Shown here: piece after piece, positions 62,373-64,000 of the stretch
Layout of the letters: every line of letters begins with the position of its first letter
Position numbering within the stretch: position 1 is the first letter of the stretch
DNA from: Novosphingobium subterraneum
GTDB lineage: Bacteria > Pseudomonadota > Alphaproteobacteria > Sphingomonadales > Sphingomonadaceae
DNA: 64,000 nt
Direction: 5' to 3'
Assembly: GCF_000807925.1 (NCBI RefSeq)
Contig: NZ_JRVC01000006.1
Location: 1-64,000 of the forward strand
Program-made: the position numbers and the translations under genes
The notes under the pieces: generated by a model
Database searches by the model: none
Seen by the model: the letters and a program-made list of their open reading frames with translations, nothing else
What the model was told of the DNA's origin: nothing

Positions 62373-63048
62373 GGGAGCTTCTCCCCATGCGCCGGGCAAG
62401 CATCTCGGACACGACCAGCGCGATCAGCGACAGCGCCACGGACGTGGCCGCCAGCCGGGTCACCGCATCTTCACCGCCGGGTACTTGCAGTGCGCTGTAG
62501 ATGGCCAGCGGCAAGGTCTGCGTTTCGCCGGGAATGTTGCTGACGAAGGTGATCGTTGCGCCGAATTCCCCGAGCGAGCGGGCAAAGCCGAGCACGGTTC
62601 CGGCAATCACGCCGGGCAGCGCGAGCGGAACAGTGATCGTGCGGAACACGCGCCAGCGCGAGGCGCCCAGTGTCATCGCCGCGGCTTCTAGGCGCTGGTC
62701 GACGGCTTCGATCGACAGGCGCATGGCGCGGACCATCAAAGGCAGCGCCATGACGGCAGCGGCAAGCGCGGCCCCGGTCCAGCGGAACATGAAGGTGAGG
62801 CCGAGCGCCTGCTCCACCCACGCGCCGATCGGGCCTTGCGGTCCGAAGGCGAGCAGGAGCAGCCAGCCGGTGACGACCGGGGGCAGGACCAGCGGCAGGT
62901 GGATCAGCGCATCGAGCATGACCTTGCCGGGAAATCGCCCTCGCGCCAGAGCCCATGCCAGAGCGAAAGCGACAGGCAGGCAGGCTGCGACCGCGACGGC
63001 GCCGACCCTGAGCGAAAGCCGGACGATCTCCAACTCTTCGGGAGTCAT
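62362..63048 (-). CDS. modB: Molybdate ABC transporter permease
   Basis: A 228-residue permease with five to six helices and the EAA loop EAAAMTLGASRWRVFRTITVPLALPGVIAG that contacts ModC. IHLPLVLPPVVTGWLLL and GEFGATITFVSNIPGETQTLPLAIY are typical ModB blocks. Start overlaps the modA stop by 4 bp (ATGA), and its 3' end overlaps modC by 11 bp, so modABC is one tightly coupled operon. Confidence 0.96.
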   Translation of the reverse strand: MTPEELEIVRLSLRVGAVAVAACLPVAFALAWALARGRFPGKVMLDALIHLPLVLPPVVTGWLLLLAFGPQGPIGAWVEQALGLTFMFRWTGAALAAAVMALPLMVRAMRLSIEAVDQRLEAAAMTLGASRWRVFRTITVPLALPGVIAGTVLGFARSLGEFGATITFVSNIPGETQTLPLAIYSALQVPGGEDAVTRLAATSVALSLIALVVSEMLARRMGRSSHVL

Positions 63049-63818
63049 CGGCGCTGGCCGAACCCGCGCCGGAGAAAGATGGCGCGACCTTCGCGCGAGA
63101 TCAGGAAGCGACGGAAGGCTTCGGCATCGCCATGGCGCGAGGTTGCAAGCAGGGCGACAGGGTAGGTGATCGGCTGGTGACTTGTTGCGGGGAAAGTCCC
63201 CACCACTCGCACGCGGCGCGAGGCCATGGCATCGGTCGCGTAGACGATACCGAGGGGGGCGGCGCCACGTTCAACCAGCGCGAGGGCTGCGCGGACGTTC
63301 TCGGCGGCGGCGACCTTGCCCGCGACGCCGGTCCAGACGCCCAGCCTGCTGAGCGCTTCGCGTCCGTAACGTCCGGCGGGGACGGCGGCCGGATCGGCCA
63401 TGGCGAGGCGGCGGGTCCCAAGCGCCTTGGCCAGCGGAAAGTTGCGGGTGATCTGCAGGTTCAGGCGGCTTGGCAGCGGGGCAACGAGGACGAGGCGGTT
63501 CTCGGTCAGGCGGGCGCGGGTGCCGGACTTGAGCAGGGACTTGCCCTGAAGGTAGTTCATCCACTCCTCATCGGCAGAGGCGAAGAGATCGGCGCGGGCG
63601 CCCGCTTCGGCCTGACGCGCCAATGCCGATGAAGCGGCGAACGACAGGACGGGGCGCGGGTGACCCTTCCTGGCCCAGGCGGCGGCTGCATCGGTCATCG
63701 CTTCCTGCAGGCTGGCGGCTGCGAGGACCAGCGGCCCCTTCTCCTGCGCAAGCGCCGGAGTGGCACCCGCAAGCGCGATCAGCAGGGCAAAGAGGGCGCG
63801 CAGCAGAATCGGCGGCAT
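63045..63818 (-). CDS. modA: Periplasmic molybdate-binding protein
   Basis: A 257-residue solute-binding protein with a signal peptide ending ALAQE. LVLAAASLQEAMTDAAAAW and SFAASSALARQAEAGARADLF hold the Ser residues that bind molybdate; ENRLVLVAPLPS and DPAAVPAGRYGREAL follow the ModA pattern. It delivers molybdate to ModBC. ATG 63818 or GTG 63821 may start it. A GTATATAC element lies 30 bp upstream (63847-63854), which might be part of a ModE-like site or promoter. Confidence 0.96.
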   Translation of the reverse strand: MPPILLRALFALLIALAGATPALAQEKGPLVLAAASLQEAMTDAAAAWARKGHPRPVLSFAASSALARQAEAGARADLFASADEEWMNYLQGKSLLKSGTRARLTENRLVLVAPLPSRLNLQITRNFPLAKALGTRRLAMADPAAVPAGRYGREALSRLGVWTGVAGKVAAAENVRAALALVERGAAPLGIVYATDAMASRRVRVVGTFPATSHQPITYPVALLATSRHGDAEAFRRFLISREGRAIFLRRGFGQRR

Positions 63819-63891
63819 CACGGTTCCGGAACAAGCTATGTTCGGCTGTATATACCATGATGCCGCTGCGGCAATGTCTTGCTTGGACAGC

Positions 63892-64000
63892 TTACCGGCC
63901 GAGCAATGTCCTTGCCTGGCTGGCCACTTGCGCCAGCATGGCCGGTGACACCACCGGAGCGGCCTGAGCGCGGGCGACGAGGCTGCGGAACTGCCGCACC
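63892..64000 (-). CDS. C-terminal end of an unidentified protein (partial)
   Basis: The last 35 codons and TAA of a gene that begins outside the window. The peptide QFRSLVARAQAAPVVSPA followed by MLAQVASQARTLLGR is helical and has GC-rich third positions like coding DNA. No family can be named from so little. It would lie upstream of modA on the same strand. Confidence 0.45.
   Translation of the reverse strand, partial: VRQFRSLVARAQAAPVVSPAMLAQVASQARTLLGR

Noticed and set aside
63840-63860. ModE operator at GTATATAC upstream of modA
   Set aside because: Only an 8-bp dyad is present and the flanks do not form the longer ModE palindrome; not strong enough to list as a feature.

Overview
The window is GC-rich and densely coded, and it looks like ordinary chromosome from an alphaproteobacterium of the order Sphingomonadales, most likely Novosphingobium or a close relative. 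Supporting points are the thiS-thiG fusion, a CYP153-type P450, an ArR-type ferredoxin reductase, an alphaproteobacterial SOS box (GTTC-N7-GTTC) and the REP-like hairpins typical of sphingomonads. This assignment is inference from gene types and motifs, not a database match. I see no insertion sequence, prophage, CRISPR array, integrase or secretion cluster. The genes are mostly core metabolism, transport and information processing in short co-directional groups, many with 4-bp ATGA or GTGA start/stop overlaps.

Layout. 1-4.4 kb: 5' end of galE, two tandem secreted paralogues, an M14 carboxypeptidase, unknowns and arsC. 4.4-9.4 kb: a TonB siderophore receptor behind three TGCGA/TCGCA palindromes, an orphan [2Fe-2S] subunit, a class II aldolase, an SRAP protein and an HPP protein. 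9.4-14.1 kb: rplM-rpsI, ctaA-cutA, a MerC protein and a thiS-thiG fusion. 14.1-21.5 kb: malic enzyme, a membrane protein, mutS and a nucleosidase. 21.5-30.4 kb: a DUF2314 protein with a nucleoside transporter, yhhQ, argB, yggT, folD, MarC, a Lon-N protein, a thioredoxin-TPR protein and tRNA-Gly. 30.4-39 kb: an exported KatG, a BASS transporter, tRNA-Arg, mmcB behind an SOS box, a GDT1-type exporter behind a manganese riboswitch, an outer-membrane barrel and an M20 peptidase. 39-53 kb: a DEAD-box helicase, a fatty acid hydroxylase/DUF2141/MFS/CitE run, a PAS-like protein, an M48-DsbA envelope pair, a LytS/LytR pair, nadC and RNase T2. 53-64 kb: tadA, rpmB, msrB, CYP153, a NatAB-type ABC exporter, queG, an ArR-like reductase and modABC.

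Functional threads. Metal homeostasis recurs (siderophore uptake, manganese riboswitch and exporter, molybdate uptake, CutA, MerC). Oxidative and envelope stress is covered by KatG, MsrB, the CnoX-like thioredoxin, DsbA and M48. DNA damage functions are mutS, mmcB and SRAP. Queuosine metabolism appears twice (YhhQ precursor uptake and QueG).

I found no convincing new defence or mobile system. The most interesting items are regulatory or structural: the manganese riboswitch with a competing-stem expression platform, the nested palindrome upstream of malic enzyme, the triple operator before the TonB receptor, the internal translation-start signals in thiSG, the in-frame 21-bp repeats at the start of queG, the duplicated 3' end of rpsI, and a REPIN-like element that supplies the nadC ribosome-binding site.
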